Assembly (NCBI RefSeq): GCF_003131205.1
Contig: NZ_QFFY01000003.1
Coordinates: 620,001-684,000, forward strand
Length of the DNA: 64,000 nt
Origin: Occallatibacter savannae
Lineage (GTDB): Bacteria > Acidobacteriota > Terriglobia > Terriglobales > Acidobacteriaceae
Direction of reading: 5' to 3'
Position numbers and translations under genes: made by a program. This document shows, piece after piece, positions 1-9,251 of this stretch (position 1 is its first letter; each line of letters starts with the position of its first letter). The notes beneath the pieces were generated by a model. It did no database searches. It saw nothing but the letters and a program-made list of their open reading frames with translations, and was not told where the DNA came from.

Positions 1-2448
1 GCAGGAGACCTTGCCGGTGCTGAGGTCGAATTCGGGCTGGAAGACGAGGAAGAATTCGTTGCGGTCGAGGGCCGGCCGCATGCTGTTGCCGAGTTGCAGA
101 CGTTCGATCGCCTGGGTGGTCATCTCTTCGGAGAAGAAGCTGAAGGTGTTTCTTCCCCGGTTCTTTGAGGCATACATTGCCGCATCGGCGTTCTTGATCA
201 GGGTCTCGACGTTCTCTCCGTGGTCGGGATAGATGCTGATGCCGATGCTGGAGGTGACGGTGAGGGAGTGGCCATGCAGGTTGAAGGCAGGTGCAAGATC
301 GCGCGCTATCCGTTCTGCGACGACGGCCACGTCGGAATACGTGTCGATGGGGCCGAGCGCGATGAGGAATTCGTCTCCGCCGAGTCGGGCTATGGTGTCT
401 TCCTCGCGCGCGCAGAGGCGGAGGCGATTGGCGATCTGCTGCAGAAGTTCGTCGCCGATGGAGTGGCCGAGGCAATCGTTGATGATCTTGAACCCGTCGA
501 TGTCGAGGTAGAGGAGCCCCATTCTTTCGCGATGGCGCTTGGCGCTGGCGAGGCTCTGCGTGAGCCGGTCTTTGGCGAGGGTGCGATTGGGGAGCCCGGT
601 GAGGGAGTCGAAGTAGGCGAGAGTCTGGATCTGTTCCTCCGCGCGCTTTCGTTCGGTGATATCGATGAGGGAACCCTCGAAGACCTGTGCGCCGTCTTCT
701 CCCAGGCCGGTGGGCCGGATGCTGCACAGAGCCCAACGCTCGGTACCGTCGGCGGAGTCGAATTTCTCTTCGGTTCCAACGGTGAAGGACTTTTCGGAGG
801 AGTTGGCGTGAAGCTTGCGGATGATCTCCTCTGCTCGCTCACGATTGTCGAGGAGTTGTCGACGGCTGTCGAAGCCGAGGATGCGGGCGCAGGCATCATT
901 GCAGTCGAGGATCTCGCCTGTCTTGGACGCAACGTAGAGGCCAGTGAGATTGCGTTCGAAGATGGTGCGGTACTTCTCTTCGAGAGCCATCTCGTTTTTC
1001 AGTTTGCGGGTGATGACCTCCGTCTGCTGGCGGATGCGGCGGCGCAGGACGAAGACCCAGGCGATTCCGGCGATCGACGCGAGGATGAGCGCGGAAACCA
1101 CGTAGGCTGCGCGCTGGCTGGTGAACCAGGAGGGACGGGCAAGCACGCGAACGTCTGCCGGAGTGCGGAGGACGAGTTGGAAGTCGAGTGGGTTTCCGTT
1201 GTCGTCTGCGCGGATTGAGCAGATGCCGGTCAAGGTGATGCGGCTTCCGGGCTCGAGGTCGATGGGCGCCTGCGGCTGTCGGGCGAATTTTGCCTCGAAG
1301 GTGACATGGTCGGGGGACTCGACGACAAGCACGCGGCGTGCGGCGGGATCGCGATAGTACCGGAAGGTTCCGTCGATGCGGACAAGCTGCGCGTCGAGGC
1401 CGCCCTTCATGGCCGTTTTTCCAGTGACGGCCGAGATGGTCGGTTCGGAATGTTTATGCGCGGGACGGATGCGAGCCGACTTGAGCACAGGGCTGAAGCT
1501 GCCCGCCGCCGGGAAGCCGATGACCTCCACCTGATCGCCTTCGACCATGGGCGTTCCGTCCTGGCTCTCGGCGAAGAGGCCTCCGGTAGAGTCGGTGAGG
1601 TAAATTCCGTGTCCCGGGAAGATGGCGGTGACGGTACCGACCACTTTGATCCGGTGCTCGTCGGTGAGATCGGCGGAGAACTTGTGGATGTCCCCGATCG
1701 CGGTGGCAGGCGCAGCGAACTGATCCTGTGGAGCGGGCTCGAGCACCTCGAGATTCTTGAGCGACGGCATCATCAGATGGAAAGAGACGAACTGCTTGCG
1801 CGCGTTGAACGAAGCTCCGCATACGCCATCGAAACGAACTTTGGCGTCGACCAGTTCCATGGGAAACGGGCCGTGGTAATCGGGCACTCGTACCTTGAAC
1901 GAGCCGGTGGGGGTCGCGACGTCGATGACGAGGACGCTGCCCTCCGCCTGCTGGACGAATGAACGTACCACTCCTTCGAGTTGGACCCACTGGCTGTCCC
2001 AGGCGCCGGAAGCTGCGTCGTCGTAGGTGAGGCGGGCGGGTCGGGGTAGCGCCGCTTTTTGAACGACAGCCCAGTGCGGTTTGGCGATGTAGGGGCTGAA
2101 ACCCGCGCCAACAGTTCCGTGGATGTCGAGGAGGTCGCCGGGGGCTGGAGGCGTCTCTTTGATCCCGCGGAGGTCGACCCAGATGCCCCCGGTGTCGTCC
2201 TGGACGAAGAGGTTCGGGGCAACGGTGTCGTAGTAGGTGGCTACGCCGTGAATGTGCACCGGCACTTCGCCGACCAGAGGCTGTTTGAGATGGCGGACAG
2301 CGCGAACGTTGGTCAGTTCAGCGACGGCAGTGAGATGTTGGGCGACCGCGCCGAGCGAGAGGCCAAGGAGAGCGACCGGCGCGAGCAGTCTTGGGACACA
2401 GGTGCAGGGTCTGCCCAAATGCCTCGGATGTACTGCCCGGCTATGCAT
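1..2448 (-). CDS. Membrane PAS-GGDEF-(EAL) cyclic-di-GMP protein, 3' end beyond window
   Basis: The frame is open from an ATG at 2448 (GGGAG about 6 nt upstream, in-frame TAA further up) to the left edge, giving 816 residues without a stop. An N-terminal hydrophobic segment (about 20-36) leads into a region of about 400 residues with several OB-fold-like beta units (for example around VHIHGVATYYD and IKVVGTVTAIF). A transmembrane helix follows at about 445-470, then a PAS domain (about 490-610) and a GGDEF domain with intact RLGGDEF near residue 689. An RxxD inhibitory site (REED) lies five residues before GGDEF. The last 25 residues (RPALDRNEFFLVFQPEFDLS) are the beginning of an EAL domain. 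By family knowledge GGDEF makes and EAL degrades c-di-GMP. The active GGDEF and I-site argue for a feedback-regulated diguanylate cyclase, with the OB-like part as extracytoplasmic sensor (inferred). EAL catalytic residues are outside the window. Confidence 0.9.
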   Translation of the reverse strand, partial: MHSRAVHPRHLGRPCTCVPRLLAPVALLGLSLGAVAQHLTAVAELTNVRAVRHLKQPLVGEVPVHIHGVATYYDTVAPNLFVQDDTGGIWVDLRGIKETPPAPGDLLDIHGTVGAGFSPYIAKPHWAVVQKAALPRPARLTYDDAASGAWDSQWVQLEGVVRSFVQQAEGSVLVIDVATPTGSFKVRVPDYHGPFPMELVDAKVRFDGVCGASFNARKQFVSFHLMMPSLKNLEVLEPAPQDQFAAPATAIGDIHKFSADLTDEHRIKVVGTVTAIFPGHGIYLTDSTGGLFAESQDGTPMVEGDQVEVIGFPAAGSFSPVLKSARIRPAHKHSEPTISAVTGKTAMKGGLDAQLVRIDGTFRYYRDPAARRVLVVESPDHVTFEAKFARQPQAPIDLEPGSRITLTGICSIRADDNGNPLDFQLVLRTPADVRVLARPSWFTSQRAAYVVSALILASIAGIAWVFVLRRRIRQQTEVITRKLKNEMALEEKYRTIFERNLTGLYVASKTGEILDCNDACARILGFDSRRQLLDNRERAEEIIRKLHANSSEKSFTVGTEEKFDSADGTERWALCSIRPTGLGEDGAQVFEGSLIDITERKRAEEQIQTLAYFDSLTGLPNRTLAKDRLTQSLASAKRHRERMGLLYLDIDGFKIINDCLGHSIGDELLQQIANRLRLCAREEDTIARLGGDEFLIALGPIDTYSDVAVVAERIARDLAPAFNLHGHSLTVTSSIGISIYPDHGENVETLIKNADAAMYASKNRGRNTFSFFSEEMTTQAIERLQLGNSMRPALDRNEFFLVFQPEFDLSTGKVSC

Positions 2449-3003
2449 CGCAACTCCCGGAAACCGATCGCCCCACTTGAGTTATCGGCGTGCGGGGGCG
2501 GATGAACAGCTTAATTTGAAGGTGAAGTCAGGCTAGCACGACCCAGCACCCCGGTAACTTCCTCTTTTTGGGCAGTTTAGTTACGTTCGGGTTACGGGAA
2601 AACCCTTCTCGCCCGCTGACTCGAACCTGTGATCCGTTTGACCCGTTCGTGATCTGCCCGGGACAGGGGCAGAAGACCCTGTTCGTTTTCAGCTCTTCAT
2701 CTGTGTTGGAGTTTCGGATCGTGGTAACGGCTGGTGTGCATCTGGGGGCGAGCAAGCAACCATAAAACCTCGCTCATACTCCAAGGTATCCGCGAGCTGG
2801 GTCCACCCGCCGCGGCACTTAAAAAACTCATTGATAAATCGGTTTTGGTAATTTGCTCGGTGTCTCCGGACCAGGTTGAGTTTGGACCACCGAGGGTATT
2901 CGGCTTCATTTACCGCTTGGAAGCAGCCATACCTGTTCCGGCCGGATAGTCAGGACCGGGATAGACCAAAACAACGTACGGTTCAACTTTTCTGGAGGCA
3001 GAC
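2449..3003. other. Intergenic region between divergent genes
   Basis: About 550 bases with no convincing gene on either strand; the short open frames here have no recognisable composition or start signals. It must carry promoters for the divergent GGDEF protein (-) and TonB receptor (+). The only firm signal I see is a GGAGG ribosome-binding site at 2994-2998, five bases before the receptor ATG. Confidence 0.6.
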
Positions 3004-6000
3004 ATGCAATTGCTCAAGAGCAAAGCGCTCTTGCTGGCATTTCTGCTGTTCGCATTTGTCCGGCTTTATGCGCAGCAGAATTCAGACATCACCGGTATCG
3101 TCACCGACCCTTCGGGCAACGTCATTCCCAACGCCCAGGTGACCATCACCGAACAAAGCACCGGCTTCACCCGAACAGTCACGACCGACAACGCCGGGCT
3201 TTTCAACTTCCCAAACCTCAACATCGGAACCTATTCCCTGCAGGCGACGGCCTCGGGATTCCAGAACTATAGCGCCAAGAACATCGTGCTGAACGTCTCC
3301 CGCACACTGCGGAACGACGTGCAGATGAAGGTGGGAACTGCGGCAGAGACAGTGACGGTGCAGGCCGACGCGCTGACGGTTCAGACCGACTCCAACGTCG
3401 TGAGCAGCCTGATCAGTTCCGAACAGATCACGCACATCGCAACGGAGAACCGGAATTTCGCAGCGCTGGCGGCCCTAGGTATGGGCGTGAGCTCGGCGCT
3501 GCCGGACAACAACACGCCGACTTCGGTGGCGGCGAACTTCACCATCAGCATCAACGGCCTGAGGCAGAGCCACAACATCTGGCTGATCGACGGCACGGAA
3601 GCGGACGACCGCGGCGGCGCGGGCGGCATGGATATCATGCCGTCGCAGGACGCGATCGCCGAGTTCCAGACGCTGACCAGCAATTACCCGCCGGACTACG
3701 GTATCTCTTCGGGAGCGACGATCACTCTCGCGTTCAAGAGCGGCACGCAGCACTATCACGGTGAGCTTTTCGAGTTCAACCGCAACACCGTGTTCGACGC
3801 GAACAACTGGTTCAACAAAAATGTGAAGGCCGGGGACAAGGTGACGCCTCGGCAGAAGCTGAACTACAACATCTTCGGCGGCAACATTGGCGGTCCGATT
3901 CTTCCGTGGCAGAAACCGAGGAGGACGTTCTTCTTCTGGAATGAAGAGTGGCGCAAGCTGATCCAGGGGAGCACGCCAACGCTGGTCAATACGCTTCCTG
4001 CGGCGGACTTTCCGACAGCGGGACAGAACCTGCACTACGTTGCGCCGGCGTTTGCGAGCAGTACAACGCTTCGGGTGCCGAAGGTTACCGATCCTGCGTT
4101 CAACGCGAAACTTGCGTCGCTCGGCCTGGTCCCGGGCGGTTCGTTCCCTGGGAATGTGATTCCGGCGGCTCTGTTCGATCCGAATTCGGTGCTTTATTTC
4201 GGCACGGGGGTGATTCCGCATCCGGGCAACTCGAATGACCAGGTCGTGTCGCAGGCGGAGACGCCGATCAATGTTCGCGACGACATTGTTCGCATCGATC
4301 ACCAGATATCGCCCAAGTGGCAGATCATGGGGCACTACGAGCACAACTCGGTGATGCAGGGTAATGCAGCTCCCATGCTGGGCTGGCTCTGGGCGAGCTA
4401 CAACACGGTCACCAGTACGCTGGCAAACCCCGCGAACTCGGCCGCGATCAAGATCAGCGGAACCATCAACCCGAATCTGCTGGTGGAAGCCAGCATGAAC
4501 TACGACGGCAACACGATCGACATCACGAACAGCAAGAATTCGCTGCTGCCGAGCGGATGGGCAGTCAACGGCTTCTTCAAGAACGGGTCAGGATCGCTGC
4601 CCGGCATCACGGGGTTCGGCAATCCCTACAACACCGCAGAAGATATGGGTTCGGCGCCGTGGCACAACGCAGCGCAGGACTACGATCCGAAGGTCGACAT
4701 TTCGTGGACACGCGGGGTGCACGCGTTCAAGTTCGGCTTCGGCTACAACCGCTATACGAAGAACCAGCAGTTGTTTGGAGATCCGGAAGGCAACTTCAGC
4801 TTTGGCAATCTCTCGGGCGACGGCATGATGGACTTCCTGATGGGCCTTGCGAGCAGCTATTCGCAGTTCCAGCAGTTGCCGACCCGCCACTACGTCAACC
4901 AGACTTATTCGTTCTATGCGAACGACAACTGGCACGTGAGCAAGAATCTCAGCTTGCAACTGGGGTTCCGCTACGATGCCCTGCCGCACGCATGGGAACG
5001 CAGCAACGACGTAGCCAACTTCAACCCAAGCGCGTACTCTGCAGCGGCCGCGCCAGTGTGGGACTGCACTACCGGTACCGTGGTTACGCCCTGCGCGGGA
5101 GCTGCTTCCAACGGCATCCTCGATCCGAACGGGCCGGGGTTCGCACAGGTGAACAACACGCCGTTCTACTTGAACGGCATTCAGCTTGCCAACCAGGGTG
5201 GGACTCCTCGCGGCCTGGTGAAGAACGACTTCATGACGTGGCAGCCGCGCGTTGGGTTCTCGTGGGATATTCACGGGAACGGGACCACGGTGCTGCGCGG
5301 TGGCGCTGGCACGTTCTATGAGCGCATGCAGGGTAACGACATCTACAACGCCGCTACCAACCCGCCGTTTGCCTATAACCCGAAGGCATCGAACGTGTAT
5401 GTCTCCGATCCGCATACAAGCTGGGTGACGGGCGCGGCTGCCAGCACCCCGTTCTTCCCCACTTCGATCACGAACCTCGATCCGTACTACCCGGCGCCGG
5501 CCGTTGCACAGTACAGCCTGGGACTGCAGAAGCAGCTTGCTCCTTCTGTGATCTGGGTGGTGCAGTACGTCGGCAATACGGCGTGGCACCAGAACATCGA
5601 GCGGCCGATCAACAACTATCCTTTGACGACACCTTTAAACATCCGTGCAAACGCGGGTGATCCCAACAACAACAGCGGCACGAATCCCGGCGGAACGAAC
5701 CTTTCCAACCCGGACTTCTACCGCACGTTCCAGGGGTACTCGTCGATCACTCAGGAAGAGAACACCACGAACGGCAACTACAACGGCTTCCAGACTGGTC
5801 TTCGCGCTCAGGGCAAACACGGACTGACGGGCGAGATCGATTACACCTGGTCACACGAGATCGACATCACGACCTACGATCTGAACACCGTGAGCAATCC
5901 GTTCGACCTGAAGTACGACAGGGGTTCGGGCGCGCTCGATCGGCGGCATATCCTCAGTGCCAACTACGTGTACCTGCTGCCGATCTTCGCGCACAGCAAG

Positions 6001-6492
6001 GGCTTCGTCGGCTCGGTGCTCGGCGGATGGCAGATTGCAGGCGTGGCAACGGCTGAGTCGGGGACCATCATTGCTAACCAAGGTCCCGGACTGGCAATCA
6101 ACTACGACCCGATCGGGCTGGGTGGCGGCTACACCAACCGTCCGAATGTCAACGGACACCCCAAATACCTGAAGAAGTCGACGCAGTGGTTCGATACGTC
6201 GGCCTTCTCCGCTCCGATACCTGTGTGGGCGGGCGGCCCGAACAACGGCTTTGGCAACGCGCGCAAGGACATTGTGCTCGGGCCGGGACGCTTCAACTTC
6301 GACACCTCGCTTTACAAGACGTTCAAAATTCACGAGAGCACGAATTTTGAATTCCGCGCGGAGTCGTTCAACACGTTCAACCACACGGAGTTCAACAACG
6401 TTGGCTCGAGCTTCGGCAACAGCACCTTTGGACAGCCCACAACGACGTGGGATCCGCGCGTGCTGCAGTTTGGAGCAAAACTGAACTTCTAA
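3004..6492 (+). CDS. TonB-dependent receptor, Oar-like, with carboxypeptidase-regulatory-like domain
   Basis: 1162 residues. The ATG at 3004 follows GGAGG by five bases and encodes a signal peptide ending near LYAQQ (about 24). Residues about 27-110 form the carboxypeptidase-regulatory-like beta-sandwich (SDITGIVTDPSGNVIPNAQV). A plug-like region follows (FTISINGLRQSHNIWLIDG), then a long barrel ending in LQFGAKLNF, the C-terminal aromatic expected of an outer-membrane protein. The family imports large or scarce substrates using TonB energy; the substrate cannot be read from sequence. It is a close paralogue of the receptor at 26844: both share the stretch FFFWNEEWRxLIQGS and the QGND(I/V)YNAAxNPPFAY block. 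It is followed by a strong terminator, so it is probably transcribed alone. Confidence 0.93.
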   Translation: MQLLKSKALLLAFLLFAFVRLYAQQNSDITGIVTDPSGNVIPNAQVTITEQSTGFTRTVTTDNAGLFNFPNLNIGTYSLQATASGFQNYSAKNIVLNVSRTLRNDVQMKVGTAAETVTVQADALTVQTDSNVVSSLISSEQITHIATENRNFAALAALGMGVSSALPDNNTPTSVAANFTISINGLRQSHNIWLIDGTEADDRGGAGGMDIMPSQDAIAEFQTLTSNYPPDYGISSGATITLAFKSGTQHYHGELFEFNRNTVFDANNWFNKNVKAGDKVTPRQKLNYNIFGGNIGGPILPWQKPRRTFFFWNEEWRKLIQGSTPTLVNTLPAADFPTAGQNLHYVAPAFASSTTLRVPKVTDPAFNAKLASLGLVPGGSFPGNVIPAALFDPNSVLYFGTGVIPHPGNSNDQVVSQAETPINVRDDIVRIDHQISPKWQIMGHYEHNSVMQGNAAPMLGWLWASYNTVTSTLANPANSAAIKISGTINPNLLVEASMNYDGNTIDITNSKNSLLPSGWAVNGFFKNGSGSLPGITGFGNPYNTAEDMGSAPWHNAAQDYDPKVDISWTRGVHAFKFGFGYNRYTKNQQLFGDPEGNFSFGNLSGDGMMDFLMGLASSYSQFQQLPTRHYVNQTYSFYANDNWHVSKNLSLQLGFRYDALPHAWERSNDVANFNPSAYSAAAAPVWDCTTGTVVTPCAGAASNGILDPNGPGFAQVNNTPFYLNGIQLANQGGTPRGLVKNDFMTWQPRVGFSWDIHGNGTTVLRGGAGTFYERMQGNDIYNAATNPPFAYNPKASNVYVSDPHTSWVTGAAASTPFFPTSITNLDPYYPAPAVAQYSLGLQKQLAPSVIWVVQYVGNTAWHQNIERPINNYPLTTPLNIRANAGDPNNNSGTNPGGTNLSNPDFYRTFQGYSSITQEENTTNGNYNGFQTGLRAQGKHGLTGEIDYTWSHEIDITTYDLNTVSNPFDLKYDRGSGALDRRHILSANYVYLLPIFAHSKGFVGSVLGGWQIAGVATAESGTIIANQGPGLAINYDPIGLGGGYTNRPNVNGHPKYLKKSTQWFDTSAFSAPIPVWAGGPNNGFGNARKDIVLGPGRFNFDTSLYKTFKIHESTNFEFRAESFNTFNHTEFNNVGSSFGNSTFGQPTTTWDPRVLQFGAKLNF

Positions 6493-6510
6493 ATCTTTGA
6501 GGAAGTCTTG

Positions 6511-6546
6511 GGGCGCGGCGGAGTTTTCCGTTGCGCCCTTGTTTTT
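6511..6546 (+). terminator. Rho-independent terminator after TonB receptor
   Basis: GGGCGC (6511-6516) pairs with GCGCCC (6533-6538), and inner CGGA (6519-6522) pairs with TCCG (6527-6530). The stem is followed directly by TTGTTTTT. It lies 18 bases after the receptor stop and separates it from modA. Confidence 0.75.
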
Positions 6547-6589
6547 GGGGCGCAACGTTTTCTGATGGAGGGGGAGATGGTGCCGGCGC

Positions 6590-7375
6590 ATGAGTTTGCA
6601 CATTCGAGGCAAGGACAGGACTCAGCGATGGATCGTGCTCCTGTGTCTGGGCCTGTCACTCGGCGGATGCCGGCGTCAACCTCGCACGACAATGACGCTA
6701 TCCGTGGCAGCGAGCCTGCAGGATTCGATTACAGAGGTGGAGGCCGCGTACAAGCGTGATCATGCTGTGGAGTTCCGAAATAACTTCGGGGCTTCAGGGA
6801 CGCTGGCGCGGGAGATCGAGGAGGGCGCGCCGGTTGATGCATTGATCTCTGCCGGAGCGAAGCCGATGGACCAGCTTGAGCGGGAGGGATTGCTGGTGCA
6901 GGGTTCGCGAGCGGATCTGCTGCGCAATGCTCTGGTATTGATTGCTCCGGGCGGATTGGGCGGTTCTGACCTGAAGGGGTTTCATTGGCTCGCCGGCAAG
7001 TCGGTGCGTACGGTTGCGCTGGGCGATCCGGAAAGCGTGCCGGCGGGGCAGTATGCAAAGCAGACGCTTGTATCTCTTCACCTGTATGACGCACTCCAGT
7101 CGAAGATTGTGCTTGGCAAGGATGTGCGCCAGGTGCTCACGTACGTTGAAACCGGCGATGCCGATGCGGGGCTGGTGTACGCAACAGATGCGGAGATTTC
7201 GAAGAAGGTGCGGATTGTGGCTATCGCGCCTGACGGCTCGCACGATCCGATCGTGTATCCAGTGGCCCAGATCAGGAAGTCGAACGAAGATGCTGCAGTG
7301 CGGGAGTTCATCGCGTTTCTGCGATCTCCGGCGGCAAAGGCGATCTTCGAACGGCACGGATTTAGAATGGCGTAA
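6590..7375 (+). CDS. modA: Molybdate ABC transporter substrate-binding lipoprotein ModA
   Basis: 261 residues. The N-terminus has a positive, hydrophobic segment ending in a lipobox (LSLGGC, Cys27), so the mature protein should be lipid-anchored outside the inner membrane. The mature part starts with LSVAASLQDSITEVEAAY, which is the ModA pattern, and contains NNFGASGTLAREIEEGAPVD and the later TGDADAGLVYATDA segment that line the oxyanion pocket in this family. Family role: binds molybdate or tungstate and delivers it to ModB. The stop codon is two bases before the GTG of the fused permease/ATPase, so the two are one transcription unit. The ribosome-binding site is not ideal (GGAGGGGGAG about 14 bases upstream). 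Confidence 0.92.
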   Translation: MSLHIRGKDRTQRWIVLLCLGLSLGGCRRQPRTTMTLSVAASLQDSITEVEAAYKRDHAVEFRNNFGASGTLAREIEEGAPVDALISAGAKPMDQLEREGLLVQGSRADLLRNALVLIAPGGLGGSDLKGFHWLAGKSVRTVALGDPESVPAGQYAKQTLVSLHLYDALQSKIVLGKDVRQVLTYVETGDADAGLVYATDAEISKKVRIVAIAPDGSHDPIVYPVAQIRKSNEDAAVREFIAFLRSPAAKAIFERHGFRMA

Positions 7376-7377
7376 CC

Positions 7378-9192
7378 GTGCCGCTGGCGTTCGACCCATC
7401 TCCGCTGCTTATCTCGACTGCGACTACGTGCACGGCAACGGTGGCTACCTTTTTTCTGGGATTGTTTGCGGCGCGCGCGATGACGGAGGTGCGCGGGCCG
7501 GTGCGGGCTTGGATCGACGGCGTATTAACGCTGCCTCTGGTTCTGCCGCCGACCGTGGTCGGATTTTTTCTGCTGCTGGTTTTCGGCCGCCGAAGCTTCA
7601 CCGGACAGATGCTCGAGAAGGTTGGAATGACGATTGTCTTCTCGTGGCCGGCGACGGTGATCGCGGCGACTGTGGTTGCGTTTCCGTTGATGTATCGGAC
7701 GTCGCTGGGAGCGCTCGAACAGGTGAATCCGACACTGCTGCAGGCTGCACGCACGCTGGGAGCTTCAGAGTCGTTGGTCTTCCGCCGTGTTCAGTTGCCG
7801 CTTGCAGCACCGGGGGTACTCGCGGGGACGGTGCTGGCGTTCGCGCGGGCCATGGGCGAGTTCGGCGCAACACTGATGCTGGCGGGCAATATACCCGGCC
7901 GCACGCAGACGATGCCGATCGCGATTTTTTCTGCCGCGGAGAGCGGGGATATGCGCGGCGCACTGCTCTGGGTTGGTCTCATTGTTGTGCTTTCACTGGC
8001 GATTATTCGGCTGCTGCATTACGAGCGAAAACGAAAGCCGGCGGACCCGACGAACGCTGTTGCGGCAGAAGCAGCTAAAGGCATCGTGATTCCACCAGCG
8101 CGACCGGCCGGCGAGGGAGGCAATGCAGGTGGCCTTCAGGTGGAGGTGGAGCGGCGTCTCGAGAACTTCAGCCTGAACGTTTCGCTGCGAGCGGCACAGA
8201 GGGCGGTGGGGCTTCTAGGCCCGTCTGGCGCGGGAAAGTCGATGACACTGCGCATGATTGCGGGGTTGACGGCGCCCGATCGCGGCCGCATTGTGCTGAA
8301 CGATCGTGTTCTGTTTGATAGAGACAGGAAAGAGAACGTGCCGGCTGCGCGCAGGCGCATCGGAGTCGTGTTTCAGGATTACGCGCTGTTCCCTCACCTG
8401 ACGGTGGCGGAAAATGTCGGGTTCGGCGTTCGCGGGCTGCCGGAAGACGAACGTAGAAGACGCGTCGACCGGCAGCTTGCATCGCTGCAGATCAGCGAAC
8501 TGGCGAATCGCTATCCACGCGAAATCTCCGGAGGACAGAGGCAGCGAGTGGCGATTGCGCGCTGCATGGCGACAGAGCCTGACGCGCTACTGCTGGATGA
8601 ACCCTTTGCCGCGCTCGATCCGCACCTGCGGAGACAGACGGAGGAGCAGCTGCGGCTCGCTCTCGCTGAATTTCGAGGTCCGGTGGTGTTTGTTACGCAC
8701 GATATGGAGGAGGCATTTCGGTTTTGCTCGGAGCTGCTGGTTCTGGATGGGGGCAGTGTCATTGCGAGCGGGCCGAAACATCGGCTCTTTGAGGATCCCG
8801 GGACGGTAGCGGCGGCACGGCTCACTGGTTGCAAGAACATCGTGGCGGCGGTTGCGATCGGGGCGAACAAGATTTCTGTTCCGGGGTGGAACTGCGAACT
8901 GGCTACCGCACGAACGGTGGATGCCTCGGTGAGCCACGTTGGATTGCGCTCGCACCAGATCCGGTTTGTCGATGGTGGACCGGGAGAGAACATCTTTCCG
9001 TGCTGGCTTGTGAGCACAAGCGAAGCGCCGCACGAGATGACGCTGTATCTTCGAATACACTCGTCTGCCGGGCCGGGCGATACCGCGCACCTGCAGGCCG
9101 ACGTGCCGAAAGAACTATGGCGGGAGCTTAGTTCGAAGCCGCAACCGTGGAAGATCCAGCTGACGCCCGAACGATTGTTGATGCTTCGCTAG
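7378..9192 (+). CDS. modBC: Fused molybdate ABC transporter permease/ATPase ModBC
   Basis: 604 residues starting at GTG, two bases after modA. Residues 1-220 are a ModB permease with several membrane helices and the EAA loop that contacts the ATPase (ARTLGASESLVFRRVQLPLA). After a linker (about 220-255) comes a complete ModC ATPase: Walker A GPSGAGKS (near 281), signature ISGGQRQR (near 383), Walker B LLLDEPFAALD (near 403) and the H-loop FVTHDMEEAF. The C-terminal 110 residues resemble the TOBE/MOP-type domain that binds oxyanion in ModC. Separate modB and modC genes are the textbook arrangement; here one polypeptide holds both, so a homodimer would supply the whole TMD2-NBD2 core. No in-frame stop or frameshift sits at the junction, so this is a true fusion. 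Confidence 0.92.
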   Translation: MPLAFDPSPLLISTATTCTATVATFFLGLFAARAMTEVRGPVRAWIDGVLTLPLVLPPTVVGFFLLLVFGRRSFTGQMLEKVGMTIVFSWPATVIAATVVAFPLMYRTSLGALEQVNPTLLQAARTLGASESLVFRRVQLPLAAPGVLAGTVLAFARAMGEFGATLMLAGNIPGRTQTMPIAIFSAAESGDMRGALLWVGLIVVLSLAIIRLLHYERKRKPADPTNAVAAEAAKGIVIPPARPAGEGGNAGGLQVEVERRLENFSLNVSLRAAQRAVGLLGPSGAGKSMTLRMIAGLTAPDRGRIVLNDRVLFDRDRKENVPAARRRIGVVFQDYALFPHLTVAENVGFGVRGLPEDERRRRVDRQLASLQISELANRYPREISGGQRQRVAIARCMATEPDALLLDEPFAALDPHLRRQTEEQLRLALAEFRGPVVFVTHDMEEAFRFCSELLVLDGGSVIASGPKHRLFEDPGTVAAARLTGCKNIVAAVAIGANKISVPGWNCELATARTVDASVSHVGLRSHQIRFVDGGPGENIFPCWLVSTSEAPHEMTLYLRIHSSAGPGDTAHLQADVPKELWRELSSKPQPWKIQLTPERLLMLR

Positions 9193-9198
9193 CATTGC

Positions 9199-9251
9199 GA
9201 CCGGAGCACCAGACAGATACGAGAGACATCCCGGGTCATCTGGGGCCGGTC
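9199..9251. terminator. Possible hairpin at convergent modBC / PQQ-dehydrogenase junction
   Basis: GACCGG (9199-9204) can pair with CCGGTC (9246-9251), and CAGAT (9214-9218) with ATCTG (9238-9242), around a loop containing CCCGGG. There is no T-tract and the arms are unequal. The position between convergent genes is the main reason to list it. Confidence 0.3.

Noticed and set aside
220..1218. Long plus-strand open frame (332 codons)
   Set aside because: It is the antisense of the GGDEF/PAS gene; the minus strand encodes recognisable domains with motifs intact.
2568..2765. Possible tRNA-like T-loop (GGTTCGAGTC on the minus strand) in the first intergenic region
   Set aside because: No acceptor, D or anticodon arm could be built around it.
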